64,000 nt of DNA from Shewanella psychropiezotolerans (lineage in GTDB: Bacteria > Pseudomonadota > Gammaproteobacteria > Enterobacterales > Shewanellaceae). Shown here piece after piece: positions 17,782 to 27,285 of this stretch. The first letter of the stretch is position 1. The number at the start of each line of letters is the position of its first letter. The stretch is from contig NZ_CP041614.1 of the NCBI RefSeq assembly GCF_007197555.1, positions 5,944,001-6,008,000 of the forward strand, given 5' to 3'. The notes beneath the pieces were generated by a model. It did no database searches. It saw nothing but the letters and a program-made list of their open reading frames with translations, and was not told the origin of the DNA. Position numbers and translations under genes: made by a program.

Positions 17782-18747
17782 ATGAACAAAGTAATACGCT
17801 GGTTTAGCTGTATTTTTGTCGGTTGGCTTGCCTATGGATCAGCAATGGCTGCCGACGTTGCCACACTGCAGCCGCAGCAGTGGCAAACGATAGAGATACA
17901 TACAATACCAGGAGACATACCTGAACTTAGAGGTATGCCAACACAAACAGAATTGCTATTGCCGGCATCCATCCCGGAAGATGCCAATGAAACTGTTCTC
18001 GGCTATTTAGGTGCGACCGACAGTATCGCATTTTTAGTCTTTGCCAGCCTGTTTGGCGTGATAGCCTTGTTTATCATCTTCATCATGGTGAACGGTATCT
18101 CTCGCCTGGATAAAGGTTTTTCAAGCAAGATGATCAAGCGTTGGTCAGGCTTAAGCATCAGTGTGCATTGGTTAGGCGCGATTGCCTGCATCCTGCTAAT
18201 GCTAACGGGTCTGGTCTTAGCGGGTGGTCGACTCTATATGGAACCAGGCATGAATGCTTCAAGCTGGGCGTCCTTGGTTGGGCTATCCAGTGGGCTGCAT
18301 GAGTTAATGGCATTCCCATTCATCTTAGGTTACATCCTGATGATCTTAATGTGGGCACCTAAGCAAATTCCCGCAAGCTACGATCTCAAATGGTTTGCCG
18401 TATTAGGCGGCTACATCAATATGGGTAAGAAACAGCATCCGGATGCGGGCTTTGCCAACGCCGGTGAGAAACTCTGGTTTTGGGTCTTCGCACTGTTCGG
18501 CGGCTTCATGATCATTTCCGGGTTAATCATGATGTTTCCAGCCACGTTCGAGGTCAGCAAGAACACGGCTAACCTTATGTTACTCACACATATCATCTCT
18601 ACTGTCATCATCAGCGCCTTCTCTGTGGTGCACATCTTCATGGCGACAGTCATGTCTGAAGGCGGCATGTCAAACATGACATCCGGATACTGTGACGAAA
18701 ACTGGGCGAAGCAGCACCACAACCTTTGGTTCAAAGAACTTAAGTAA
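17782..18747 (+). CDS. Formate-dehydrogenase-gamma-like cytochrome b membrane subunit
   Basis: 321 residues with a signal peptide (1-23, GSAMA-AD), a periplasmic stretch to about residue 75 and four or more membrane helices (about 80-107, 131-150, 176-192, 232-253, 264-285). Histidines in helices (SVHWLGAI, LHELMAF, LTHIIS, SVVHIFMA) are candidate haem b ligands as in FdnI/FdhC. It would link the periplasmic enzyme to the quinone pool. A strong AAAGGAG site precedes the ATG, 109 bases after the chaperone gene. Pairing an FDH-type gamma subunit with a DmsA-like catalytic subunit leaves the direction of electron flow open. Confidence 0.85.
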   Translation: MNKVIRWFSCIFVGWLAYGSAMAADVATLQPQQWQTIEIHTIPGDIPELRGMPTQTELLLPASIPEDANETVLGYLGATDSIAFLVFASLFGVIALFIIFIMVNGISRLDKGFSSKMIKRWSGLSISVHWLGAIACILLMLTGLVLAGGRLYMEPGMNASSWASLVGLSSGLHELMAFPFILGYILMILMWAPKQIPASYDLKWFAVLGGYINMGKKQHPDAGFANAGEKLWFWVFALFGGFMIISGLIMMFPATFEVSKNTANLMLLTHIISTVIISAFSVVHIFMATVMSEGGMSNMTSGYCDENWAKQHHNLWFKELK

Positions 18748-18773
18748 GCGAGCGAGTCCCGAGTATCAAGCCT

Positions 18774-18805
18774 TGCTCACCAGCGATTTCATGTGCTGGT
18801 GAGCA
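18774..18805 (+). terminator. Hairpin after the molybdoenzyme operon
   Basis: TGCTCACCAGC and GCTGGTGAGCA form a perfect 11-bp stem with a 10-base loop 26 bases after the cytochrome b stop, followed by TTCTC. The T-run is weak, so it may only attenuate and let some transcription reach the porin gene. Confidence 0.6.
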
Positions 18806-18912
18806 TTCTCAAATAGAGCTTCGGCTCTGACATTAGACATTCAGCCGTGCACTAACCGACTCTTGCCTAAGAGGATGGTGGCTAGCTGCACCCCAAATAA
18901 AAAATAAAGAAG

Positions 18913-19971
18913 ATGAATACGATGAATACATTAAAATCACTCGTGGCAATTGCCGTTACTCTTTGCTGCTATAACGCTTATGCCGATGAGACTCAATCAT
19001 TAGAGGAGCGGGTTGCTAAACTCGAACACAACACCGCACCATCACAGTTTAAAAACAGCCAGGTCAGTCTATACGGTTCCATTCGTCCAACGCTTAGCTA
19101 CCTGGATGATGATCAGGATAAAACCTGGGATGTTCGTGATGCCCTATCGCGTGTAGGCATTAAGGCCAGCACAGAATTTGCCGATGGCTGGAGCGCTATC
19201 GCTCAGGGTGAGTGGAGCATAGATATTGCCAATTCGGGTAACTTCGGTAAGGCACGTCTAGCCTATGCCGCTATCGCTTCACCATACGGACAAGTGGGTA
19301 TTGGTAAGCAGCGTCCGGCTCAATACACCTTAGTTGCCGAGTACGTCGATATCTTCAACCATGGTAACAGCCCATACGCCTATGATCACGAGAGCCCATT
19401 CTTCGTCGATAACTTCGTCACTTACAAACTGATTACTGGCGGTCTCACCTGGATGGCAGGCGCGCAGGTTGACGGCGACAGCGGTGAGAATGGTACCGAT
19501 ATGGTCAACTTAGGTGTCGGTTACGATTTAGGCCAGTTACACCTAGGCTTAGGTTATGTCAGCCAAAACACAATGTCAGATGCCGGTAGCGAAGGCGATG
19601 ACCAGACTATTGGCGGCGTCGTCGCTTATACCTTCAGCAACGATCTCTATCTCGCTGTCAGCTATCAGGACAAGCAATATCATTTGAATGCCTTAAGCCA
19701 AGATAGAAGTGGCAGTACCTTAGATACAGCACTAGCCTACCCGATTAGTGATGAGTACAAAGTAAAACTAGGCTATTTTCAGTTTAAAGATGGCATCAAT
19801 GATGATACCTCCGCCGACTACAGTGGCTTCAATACGACTCTCGAGTGGAACCCTATGGATAATGTGCGCCTGCACTTAGAGTATCTAGCTAAAAACTTCG
19901 AGCATCAACAAGATGACCAAGCCATCACCATAGGCTTTAGATACGACTTCAACTTAATTTGGACAGACTAG
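18913..19971 (+). CDS. Gram-negative outer-membrane porin
   Basis: 352 residues with a signal peptide (to about residue 25, NAYA-DE), a short coiled-coil-like segment (LEERVAKLEHN), then alternating beta strands of a general porin: VSLYGSIRPTLSYL, GWSAIAQGEWS, FGKARLAYAAIASPYGQVGIGKQ. It ends DFNLIWTD rather than with the usual terminal Phe. Its place on the same strand after the molybdoenzyme operon suggests a role in substrate entry; this is inference. Confidence 0.85.
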   Translation: MNTMNTLKSLVAIAVTLCCYNAYADETQSLEERVAKLEHNTAPSQFKNSQVSLYGSIRPTLSYLDDDQDKTWDVRDALSRVGIKASTEFADGWSAIAQGEWSIDIANSGNFGKARLAYAAIASPYGQVGIGKQRPAQYTLVAEYVDIFNHGNSPYAYDHESPFFVDNFVTYKLITGGLTWMAGAQVDGDSGENGTDMVNLGVGYDLGQLHLGLGYVSQNTMSDAGSEGDDQTIGGVVAYTFSNDLYLAVSYQDKQYHLNALSQDRSGSTLDTALAYPISDEYKVKLGYFQFKDGINDDTSADYSGFNTTLEWNPMDNVRLHLEYLAKNFEHQQDDQAITIGFRYDFNLIWTD

Positions 19972-19978
19972 TAAGCTA

Positions 19979-20004
19979 AAGCGCCTCATTTAGTCGAGGC
20001 GCTT
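19979..20004. terminator. Bidirectional terminator between porin and LysR
   Basis: AAGCGCCTC and GAGGCGCTT form a 9-bp stem with an eight-base loop. It lies between two convergent genes and includes the LysR gene's stop codon at 19990-19992. Confidence 0.7.
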
Positions 20005-20916
20005 GAGTTTCAGCTTACTCTGCTGTTGAAATTCCAACTTTAAACGATCGACGAAGCGTCGCATGACTAGCGGGAGTTGTTTTTGATAGGAGTGCAGCGC
20101 ATAGACAACACGCACCTCACCTTCAAACTCGGGTAATACCCGCTGTAACACGCCGGTTTCCAATTCATCTTGCACGAAGATTGACGGCATCAGACCAATC
20201 CCTACTCCAGACTTAACTGCATTGATAGCGCTGATGGAGGTGTTAACTCTCAAACTCTGATCGCTGCTATAACTTATCTCTACCCCTTGCTTTGCCTTTA
20301 ATATTGCCGAATTTTGCCAGGGTAAGATCACCAGAGTCTGCTCGCTCAAGTGCTCGGCTCGTATCTCACCATCTCTAGCTAAATAGCGCGGCGAAGCCAC
20401 CAAGATGCTGTCTAATTTCCCTATGGGTATGGCTTGATAGTTACTGTCTTTCTGTGGCCCAACTGAGATGGCAATATCTAGCTTATGCTCCAGTAAATCC
20501 AGCCGTTCATCGGTAAAAATCAGTTCAGGGGTCAGTTTAGGATATTCATTGCAAAGCTCTGCCACTATGGGCGTCACCATACTCGTTTCAAAGGCATGGG
20601 GCGCAGTGATTGATATTCGACCAGCAGGAGCGTGCTCGAGAGATTGCACCTCATCCAGGGTCGCCGACAACAGATCCACCAGCTGCTCGCTGCGCCTAGC
20701 CAGTTTTTGACCAGCTGCTGTGAGGTTAAGCTGACGTGTACTGCGGTTGAGTAGGCGAACGCCAAGCCCGGTTTCAAGCTGACTCACATACTGACTCACC
20801 GCCGACTTGGTATGGCCTAATGCTTCGGCCGCCGCAGTAAAGGAGCCCCGATTGACGACCTCATCGAACACCAACATCTGATAGCTCAGTCGCCTTTGTT
20901 CACTTTTAATGAACAT
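19990..20916 (-). CDS. LysR-family transcriptional regulator
   Basis: 308 residues from the ATG at 20914-20916, preceded by AAAGGTG; a longer frame to 21012 would overlap the divergent gene and adds a non-LysR leader. The HTH (GSFTAAAEALGHTKSAVSQYVSQLE) and C-terminal effector domain are clear, of the CrbR/AaeR-like class with the HAFETSMVTPIV segment. It is divergent from the NTF2-isochorismatase fusion gene with an 87-base gap, so it probably regulates that gene. Confidence 0.9.
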   Translation of the reverse strand: MFIKSEQRRLSYQMLVFDEVVNRGSFTAAAEALGHTKSAVSQYVSQLETGLGVRLLNRSTRQLNLTAAGQKLARRSEQLVDLLSATLDEVQSLEHAPAGRISITAPHAFETSMVTPIVAELCNEYPKLTPELIFTDERLDLLEHKLDIAISVGPQKDSNYQAIPIGKLDSILVASPRYLARDGEIRAEHLSEQTLVILPWQNSAILKAKQGVEISYSSDQSLRVNTSISAINAVKSGVGIGLMPSIFVQDELETGVLQRVLPEFEGEVRVVYALHSYQKQLPLVMRRFVDRLKLEFQQQSKLKLKRLD

Positions 20917-21003
20917 TAAATTCACCTTTAGGCTAATTATTATAAATAATAAATACAATAGACTGGTTTGCATAGGGACACAACAACCATAGAGAGAAAT
21001 AAA

Positions 21004-21945
21004 ATGACTCAATCAATACGCCAATCCGTAATGCAAGCCAGTCGTGACTGGATAGCCGATTTCAACCGAGGCGACACCCAAGCCTGCATCGCCCGCTACT
21101 TTCCCGAAGCCAAGATGCAGGTCTCGCCCTTCGGTCGTTTCGACGGTCTAGAGGCCATCGCCCAATTCTGGCTAGAATTCGCCGAAAGCAAGCCAGGGGA
21201 ACTCGTTTATCGCAATATTGAGATCAAGGTGCTTAACGACAAACAGGCCATCCTATCGGCCAATTGGTCGATGAATATCGCCAGCGGCTTTATAACCAAA
21301 GAACTATGGACCTTAGCCGATGATGGCCAATGGTATCTGGAAGAAGATGATTTCAGCCTACTCACTCAACTCGAAGCACCTTTGGCCAATGAGCAACGTT
21401 CCGCTCTGATATTAGTCGACTTGCAAAATGATTACTTTCCCGGCGGACGCTTCGAACTAGAAGGCATCTGTGACGCCAACAAAGTAGCCAAAACTATGCT
21501 AACCCACTTCAGAGCTAAGCACTTGCCGGTGATCCATATCCAACATATCTTCGAAGATGATAACGCCCCCTTCTTTGCGCCCAATACCACAGGCATAGAG
21601 ATAGAAAACAGTGTCGCACCGATTGAGGCGGAGTCCGTGATCGTCAAGCATCAGATAGACAGCTTCATCAATACGGCTCTGGAGCAGACCTTGGTTGAGC
21701 TGGGCATAGATAAGATCGTTATCGTCGGCGCCATGGCACAGGCCTGTGTGCAGACTATCTGTCGCAGCGCAGTGAATAAGGGTTATGAGTGTGAAGTGAT
21801 CGAAAATGGAATAGCCGCACCAGCATTAGAGTACGGAAAGCATAGTTTCAGCGGGGCAGAAATTGTCGCGGCAAACCTGTTATCCCTCACCTTCGGCGGC
21901 GCTCAGATGAAGACCAGCCAGGCCTGGTTAGCGCAAAACAGCTAA
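21004..21945 (+). CDS. NTF2/SnoaL-like domain fused to an isochorismatase-family cysteine hydrolase
   Basis: 313 residues from the ATG at 21004 (GAGAG upstream); an earlier in-frame start at 20968 is less likely. Residues about 1-120 resemble an NTF2/SnoaL fold (RDWIADFNRGDTQACIARYF, SPFGRFDGLEAIAQFW, LWTLADDGQWYLEEDDF). Residues about 130-310 are an isochorismatase-type hydrolase with predicted triad Asp139 (LVDLQND), Lys215 (IVKHQID) and Cys248 (AQACVQT). Substrate unknown. The two domains are joined by only about 10 residues. A divergent LysR gene lies upstream. Confidence 0.85.
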   Translation: MTQSIRQSVMQASRDWIADFNRGDTQACIARYFPEAKMQVSPFGRFDGLEAIAQFWLEFAESKPGELVYRNIEIKVLNDKQAILSANWSMNIASGFITKELWTLADDGQWYLEEDDFSLLTQLEAPLANEQRSALILVDLQNDYFPGGRFELEGICDANKVAKTMLTHFRAKHLPVIHIQHIFEDDNAPFFAPNTTGIEIENSVAPIEAESVIVKHQIDSFINTALEQTLVELGIDKIVIVGAMAQACVQTICRSAVNKGYECEVIENGIAAPALEYGKHSFSGAEIVAANLLSLTFGGAQMKTSQAWLAQNS

Positions 21946-21964
21946 TTCAATCGAGAGCTTCTGG

Positions 21965-22312
21965 CTAATCAAACCAGGCGGCGGACTTTTCTGCCGCCTG
22001 ACTCTTTACCGAGTCGTCGATATACATGCTGACCATAGCAAGCGCAGCAGCCAATGCACCTAAATCATCTGAGAAGCCGACCACAGGAGTCAAGTCGGGG
22101 ATGGCATCGATAGGCGCGATAAAATAGGCTAATGCGCCGAAGATCACTGTCTTGGCCCACTTAGGTGTGTCTGGGCGTTGCGCTGCATAATAGAGACATA
22201 GAGCCTTGTCTATCACCTCCAGACCAGCTTTCTTGGCAAACAGTTTAAGCTTGTGCCAGAAGCCTGCATCACTATAGCCATCGGTTGCGCCATGGTTTGA
22301 ATTATCGGACAT
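21965..22312 (-). CDS. YkvA-family (DUF1232) membrane-associated protein
   Basis: 115 residues. The core VIFGALAYFIAPIDAIPDLTPVVGFSDDLGAL is the signature of the YkvA/DUF1232 family, with a hydrophobic hairpin. Function unknown in the family. The start codon is directly adjacent to the terminal repeat of the element at 22312-22560, whose end supplies the entire ribosome-binding region; no strong SD is seen there. Confidence 0.85.
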   Translation of the reverse strand: MSDNSNHGATDGYSDAGFWHKLKLFAKKAGLEVIDKALCLYYAAQRPDTPKWAKTVIFGALAYFIAPIDAIPDLTPVVGFSDDLGALAAALAMVSMYIDDSVKSQAAEKSAAWFD

Positions 22313-22560
22313 AATACCAATTCCATTAAATTTATGATCAATTCAGAGCTCTCTCAAGGCTTTTAATTCACGGCGCATTGTTGAGGAAATGCAACACAGA
22401 AGTAGAAGTCCAGAGAAGCTCACGTAGTGCGGGTTTAAAAACACTTTATGCCGCACAAGTGGCTTTCGATATAGAATAACTATTAGCTTCAATTCCCTTA
22501 CTTGCCTACAGCATTTTTAACTCCCGCTGAATGCTCACTTACTTAATGGAACTGGTATTA
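22312..22560. mobile_element. MITE-like element with 18-bp terminal inverted repeats
   Basis: TAATACCAATTCCATTAA (22312-22329) and TTAATGGAACTGGTATTA (22543-22560) are inverted copies with one mismatch, bounding 249 bases that code nothing. The size, terminal repeats and absence of a transposase fit a miniature inverted-repeat element. A TA target site may be included in the ends. It lies between the ykvA start and the end of ygiQ. Confidence 0.65.
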
Positions 22561-22638
22561 CCTCCTGAATACAAATAAGGGAATATCCATGATATTCCCT
22601 TATTTCAGCTTATTTAGCTAGAACAGACTAGAGCAGCG

Positions 22639-24939
22639 CTACCTTTGATGCTTAGGTGTGGTGCCCCAAACATTCTTCTTCGCCGGACGTTGCCTTTGGC
22701 CATTGGCGCTACTCTCTTGAGTGCCAAATGCTTTCCCACCCTGCTTATTCGACGTGCTGCCAGCCTTGCTCTTAGGCTTTCTGTCGGCAAACTGATCTTC
22801 AGAGAAGCGAGTAAAGGCCTTCTTGCCACCAGAAGACGGTTTATTGTCAGCGTTATTAGCTCCACCCTTCCCCTTGTTACGTATGGCTTCACGTTCATGG
22901 CGAGACTCGGTCGGAACCAGGCAGCTGGGACTATTGCCTATAAGCTCCTCTCTGCCCATCTCGATTAGCGCTTCGCGGATCATAGGCCAACCAGCAGGAT
23001 CGTGGTAGCGCAGCAAGGCCTTGTGCAGCTTACGCTGACGTCCTTTTTTCGGCACAGTCACCTTTTCACTGGTGTGTTTTACATTCTTCAGCGAATTGAG
23101 TCCGGTATGGTATATGGTGGTCGCGTTCGCCATCGGCGATGGATAGAAGTTCTGCACCTGATCCAGCTTAAACTTCTCTCCCTTGAGCCAGAGCGCCAGA
23201 TTGACCATGTCGTCGTTGGTCGTACCTGGATGCGCCGAGATAAAGTAAGGGATCAAATACTGCTTTTTACCTGCTTCCTTGGAGTACTTGTCGAACAACT
23301 CCTTAAACTTTTCATAGGTGCCCATGCCCGGCTTCATCATCTTATTGAGCGGACCATCTTCGGTATGCTCGGGGGCAATCTTGAGATAGCCGCCCACATG
23401 ATGGCTCGCCAACTCTTTCACATAACGGGGATCTTCGGTGGCCAAATCGTAACGGACACCCGAGGCGATGAGTACCTTCTTGATCCCGGGAACATCCCTT
23501 GCCGCACGATAGAGATCGATCGTCGCCGAATGATCTGTATCTAAGTGACCGCAGATAGAGGGGAATACACAGGAGAGTCGTCTACAGGTTTTCTCGGCCT
23601 TGACGCTCTTACAGCCCAGACGATACATGTTAGCCGTCGGGCCACCAAGATCTGAGATAACGCCGGTGAAGCCTGGCACCTTATCCTGAATGTCTTTGAT
23701 CTCATTCACGATAGACTCTTGGGAGCGACTCTGAATGATACGTCCCTCGTGCTCGGTAATGGAGCAGAAGGAACAACCACCGAAACAGCCACGCATGATG
23801 TTTATCGAGGTCTTGATCATGTCATAGGCGGGGATCTTGTCGTCACCATATGAAGGATGTGGCACCCGCTTATAGGGCAGACCAAACACACCGTCCATCT
23901 CGTCGGTATTTAACGGCCAGGCAGGAGGGTTTATCCAGATCGCGCGCTCGGCATGACGCTGAAACAGGGCACGGGCACAGCCCGGATTCTGCTCCTGATG
24001 CAAAATTCTAGACGCGTGAGCATAAAGGTATTTGTCTTCGGACACTTTCTCGAAGCTTGGCAATAACACATAGGTCTTCTCCCAAGGTTTAGGCCTCGGA
24101 GCCTGTACGCTGATGGCCTTGGGAGCTTCGTTATCGAATATCTTCACATCCGACGGGCCGGACATGTTCTTACAACCCACATCATCGGCGCCATAGGGAT
24201 GAGGAATAGGGTCTATCTTATGTAGCTGATCTATCTTGCGTGAGTCCATGCCCTTCCATTCGGCAAGTGGCTCTTTACGTATCACAGTGGTACCGCGAAT
24301 ATCGTGCAGTTCTGCAATAGACTCACCCGCCGCCAGTCGATGGGAGATCTCCACCAGAGGGCGTTCGGCATTACCATAGGCCAGAATATCGGCTTTAGCA
24401 TCTAAGATCACACTGCGGCGCACCTTGTCAGACCAATAATCGTAGTGGGCCATGCGGCGCAAGCTGGCCTCTATGCCACCGATGACAACCGGCACTTGCT
24501 TGTAAGCTTCCTTACACCTCTGGGTATAAACGGTTACGGCGCGATCCGGGCGCTTACCACCGATATTTCCTGCCGTATAAGCATCGTCGTGACGCATGCG
24601 ACGCTCGGCAGTATAACGGTTGATCATCGAGTCCATATTGCCCGAAGTCACCCCAAAATAGAGGTTTGGCTTACCCAGCTTCATGAAGTCTTCTTTATTA
24701 GACCAGTCTGGCTGAGAGATGATACCGACCCTGAAGCCTTGAGACTCAAGCATACGTCCAATCACGGCCATACCGAAGCTGGGATGATCCACATAGGCAT
24801 CCCCGGTCACAATGATGATGTCACAGCTGTCCCAGCCTAGTTTCTTCATCTCTTTGCGAGACATAGGCAGAAATGGGGCCGCCTCCGTTTGCTCAGAGCG
24901 ATATTTGGGATGAGTAAATAAGGTAGATTCAACTTGCAT
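22639..24939 (-). CDS. ygiQ: YgiQ-family radical SAM protein
   Basis: 766 residues from the ATG at 24937-24939; an earlier GTG at 24990 adds an atypical leader. The N-terminal YgiQ domain contains [21 protein letters not shown]; the radical SAM core has Cys385, Cys389 and Cys392 in GCFGGCSFC, which bind a [4Fe-4S] cluster and SAM. The C-terminal ~100 residues are Lys/Arg/Gly-rich and disordered, ending in a basic tail ([15 protein letters not shown]). The family reaction is unknown. No partner gene is adjacent. Confidence 0.93.
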   Translation of the reverse strand: MQVESTLFTHPKYRSEQTEAAPFLPMSRKEMKKLGWDSCDIIIVTGDAYVDHPSFGMAVIGRMLESQGFRVGIISQPDWSNKEDFMKLGKPNLYFGVTSGNMDSMINRYTAERRMRHDDAYTAGNIGGKRPDRAVTVYTQRCKEAYKQVPVVIGGIEASLRRMAHYDYWSDKVRRSVILDAKADILAYGNAERPLVEISHRLAAGESIAELHDIRGTTVIRKEPLAEWKGMDSRKIDQLHKIDPIPHPYGADDVGCKNMSGPSDVKIFDNEAPKAISVQAPRPKPWEKTYVLLPSFEKVSEDKYLYAHASRILHQEQNPGCARALFQRHAERAIWINPPAWPLNTDEMDGVFGLPYKRVPHPSYGDDKIPAYDMIKTSINIMRGCFGGCSFCSITEHEGRIIQSRSQESIVNEIKDIQDKVPGFTGVISDLGGPTANMYRLGCKSVKAEKTCRRLSCVFPSICGHLDTDHSATIDLYRAARDVPGIKKVLIASGVRYDLATEDPRYVKELASHHVGGYLKIAPEHTEDGPLNKMMKPGMGTYEKFKELFDKYSKEAGKKQYLIPYFISAHPGTTNDDMVNLALWLKGEKFKLDQVQNFYPSPMANATTIYHTGLNSLKNVKHTSEKVTVPKKGRQRKLHKALLRYHDPAGWPMIREALIEMGREELIGNSPSCLVPTESRHEREAIRNKGKGGANNADNKPSSGGKKAFTRFSEDQFADRKPKSKAGSTSNKQGGKAFGTQESSANGQRQRPAKKNVWGTTPKHQR

Positions 24940-25204
24940 GAGTAATAAAGCCTGACTATCAAACGGTGAAAATAGAGTATTCGCGCCCACTAACGGGACG
25001 CGGAGTATAGCAGGGGACAGACCATCTAGGCGAACAAAAAACGAACAAGTGTAAAGAAAGTTAGGCTTGAGACAAGAAAAATCATTAACCCTAGATCTGG
25101 TAAGGGAATAGGACTGGCTCTAGGTTTTGCACTTAAGTCGTCCTTCCCAAGATGAATATAGTCGGCTAATGGCTTACTTTGCTACAGCTTATTTTAACAA
25201 CTTC

Positions 25205-25621
25205 TTACTTAGCTAGGTAGCCTATCGAGTCCAGAGTAAACTGAGTGATATTAACAATGGCTAAGATCAAAATGACTAACCAACTAAGCAGACCACCCCA
25301 GAACCTCCCCAGGTGATATCCACCCTTACTTCTGGTCAGTCCCACGGCATGTAAGATACGTCCGACGATCCAGACAATTCCGAGCAGATGAAGATAGATA
25401 CCGGAGAGGCCGTTCAATTCCGCCACCAGCAGCAAGGCCATGGCGATCGGCGCATTCTCGATCAAGTTGGCATGGACTCGAGTGGCGAGTTCTAGCTCTT
25501 TATTATCAGCACTACCTATGCCTATCTTATGTTTGCGACGTAACTTAACCACCCGCATGGCCAATGCCACCACTAATATCGCTGTTAAACTGATATACAG
25601 ACCCGAAATAACCACTGACAT
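25205..25621 (-). CDS. MAPEG-family membrane protein
   Basis: 138 residues from the ATG at 25619-25621 with AGGATGG upstream; a longer frame to 25750 has no credible leader. Four membrane helices and the ELATRVHANLIENAPIAM motif identify the MAPEG superfamily (glutathione-linked eicosanoid/xenobiotic enzymes); bacterial members are mostly uncharacterised. It is divergent from the ThrE-type exporter with a 161-base shared control region. Confidence 0.88.
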   Translation of the reverse strand: MSVVISGLYISLTAILVVALAMRVVKLRRKHKIGIGSADNKELELATRVHANLIENAPIAMALLLVAELNGLSGIYLHLLGIVWIVGRILHAVGLTRSKGGYHLGRFWGGLLSWLVILILAIVNITQFTLDSIGYLAK

Positions 25622-25782
25622 ATGCCATCCTTTTGCTTGCACTATTGCTTTTGATAAACCAGCATTACAACTAATTGAGCCTAAGTAAATATTTTCCAGT
25701 CGATTAACCTTTTTTCTACAAACTAGGTTAATATGCGCTCGCCTAAACACCCCAATATCTAAATCACAAATGGACCTCGCTA

Positions 25783-27003
25783 GTGGACAACGAAGAATTT
25801 CTTGAGAAACGACGTTTTATTATCAAGTTAGGTAAGTCGTTGCATAAGTTTGGTACTCCGGCCTATCGACTGGAAGCCCATCTTCAAGCCGTTTCGAGCT
25901 TACTTGGCATAGAAGGATATTTTCTTATTTCGCCAACGGCGATGACCTTTGTGCTGCAGCACGATACAGATCAAGAGTATAACCATGTCGCCCGAGTAAA
26001 CCCCGGTGAATTAGATCTTGGCTCTCTGGCTCGTACCGATGAGTTGGTCGAAGAATTAGTCTCAGGTAAGCGTACGCTAACCGAGGCATTAGAACGCCTC
26101 GAAGAGATCGCCAACAAGCCAAACCCCTACGGTACCAAGCAAACCTTATTGGCCTTCGGCAGCTCAGCCGGCGCATTTGCTATGTTGATGGGAACCAGTT
26201 GGAATGATGTATTCTGGTCGGCAATGCTAGGACTCATGGTCTACGGTTTGGTCTACCGCGCCGAGCGATCCAAGCGTATGGCCGAGATGCTTGAACCCTT
26301 AGCGGCCATCCTCTGTGCCATTTCGGCGACAGCTATCTCACATTTCGACCCGAGTATAAATATCCCAGTGGTGATCCTCTCCGGCATCATCATCTTTATC
26401 CCAGGGTTGGCACTAACATTAGGCATGGCAGAACTCGCCGCCAGAGATCTGATCTCGGGTACTGCACGTATCATGGATGCCTTCATGTTACTGTTTAAGC
26501 TCTATTTCGGCGCGATATTGGGCATGGTTGTAGGCTCAGCCATCTTCGGCGATGCAATCAGCTTCGAGCCCGCACCTTTACCCAGATGGGCTATTTGGTC
26601 GGCAGTGCCGATTCTTTCTATGGCATTGGTGATCATCTTTAAAGCCCGTATGAAAGATGCTCCTTGGGGAATACTCGCTGGCATAGTCGCATTCTTCTCA
26701 TCCATGTTAGGCAGTATCTATCTCGGGGACTCCATCGGCATCTTCTTCGGCGCATTCGCCGTTGGAGTCTATTCCAATTTATTTGCCCGCTGGATGAAGG
26801 CTCCGGCCTCTATTGCCCTGCTACAAGGCATAGTGATCTTAGTGCCCGGCAGTAAAACTTACATAGGCCTGAATACACTTATCTTAGGTGAGACCATGCT
26901 TAATCAATCACACATAGGCAGCCAGGTCTTTCTGATCTTTATGTCGCTCATTGCCGGACTCATCTTCGCCAATGTTGCCGTGCCTCCGCGAAGAACACTC
27001 TAG
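25783..27003 (+). CDS. ThrE-type threonine/serine exporter family protein
   Basis: 406 residues from a GTG at 25783; no in-frame ATG lies just upstream and the ribosome site is weak. The cytoplasmic N-terminal ~125 residues (KLGKSLHKFGTPAYRLE, YFLISPTAMTF) are the ThrE/DUF1212 domain and are followed by about ten membrane helices, including the IFIPGLALTLGMAELAARDLISG block and a second repeat ending ILVPGSKTYIGLNTL. Both halves of the exporter, which are separate genes in some bacteria, are fused. Export of threonine and serine is the family role; the substrate here is not proven. Confidence 0.87.
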   Translation: MDNEEFLEKRRFIIKLGKSLHKFGTPAYRLEAHLQAVSSLLGIEGYFLISPTAMTFVLQHDTDQEYNHVARVNPGELDLGSLARTDELVEELVSGKRTLTEALERLEEIANKPNPYGTKQTLLAFGSSAGAFAMLMGTSWNDVFWSAMLGLMVYGLVYRAERSKRMAEMLEPLAAILCAISATAISHFDPSINIPVVILSGIIIFIPGLALTLGMAELAARDLISGTARIMDAFMLLFKLYFGAILGMVVGSAIFGDAISFEPAPLPRWAIWSAVPILSMALVIIFKARMKDAPWGILAGIVAFFSSMLGSIYLGDSIGIFFGAFAVGVYSNLFARWMKAPASIALLQGIVILVPGSKTYIGLNTLILGETMLNQSHIGSQVFLIFMSLIAGLIFANVAVPPRRTL

Positions 27004-27285
27004 AAGTCTGTCACCACTCGCTCATCCAGCTAACCATACTCAGCGTTAAAACTAGCATTTAGCGCTGAGAGGTTTTCCGCAATCAGTTCAAGCCCCGCCA
27101 GTAGGACTTTTCCCAGTACCTATGCCTTTTTAACACTTGTAACCCACCATTCTACCTATGTTAAATCACTCACATATTTCATCTTTAACCTTGACTAACT
27201 CCTGTCTGGCGTGTGTTATTAACTTGTAGCCCAAAAAATTCTATTAGGTAATCAAACACACGAAAAGATTATAAAAGGCCTCTAT

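Noticed and set aside
24445..24840. 131-codon frame antisense to ygiQ
   Set aside because: The opposite strand encodes a conserved radical SAM protein throughout.
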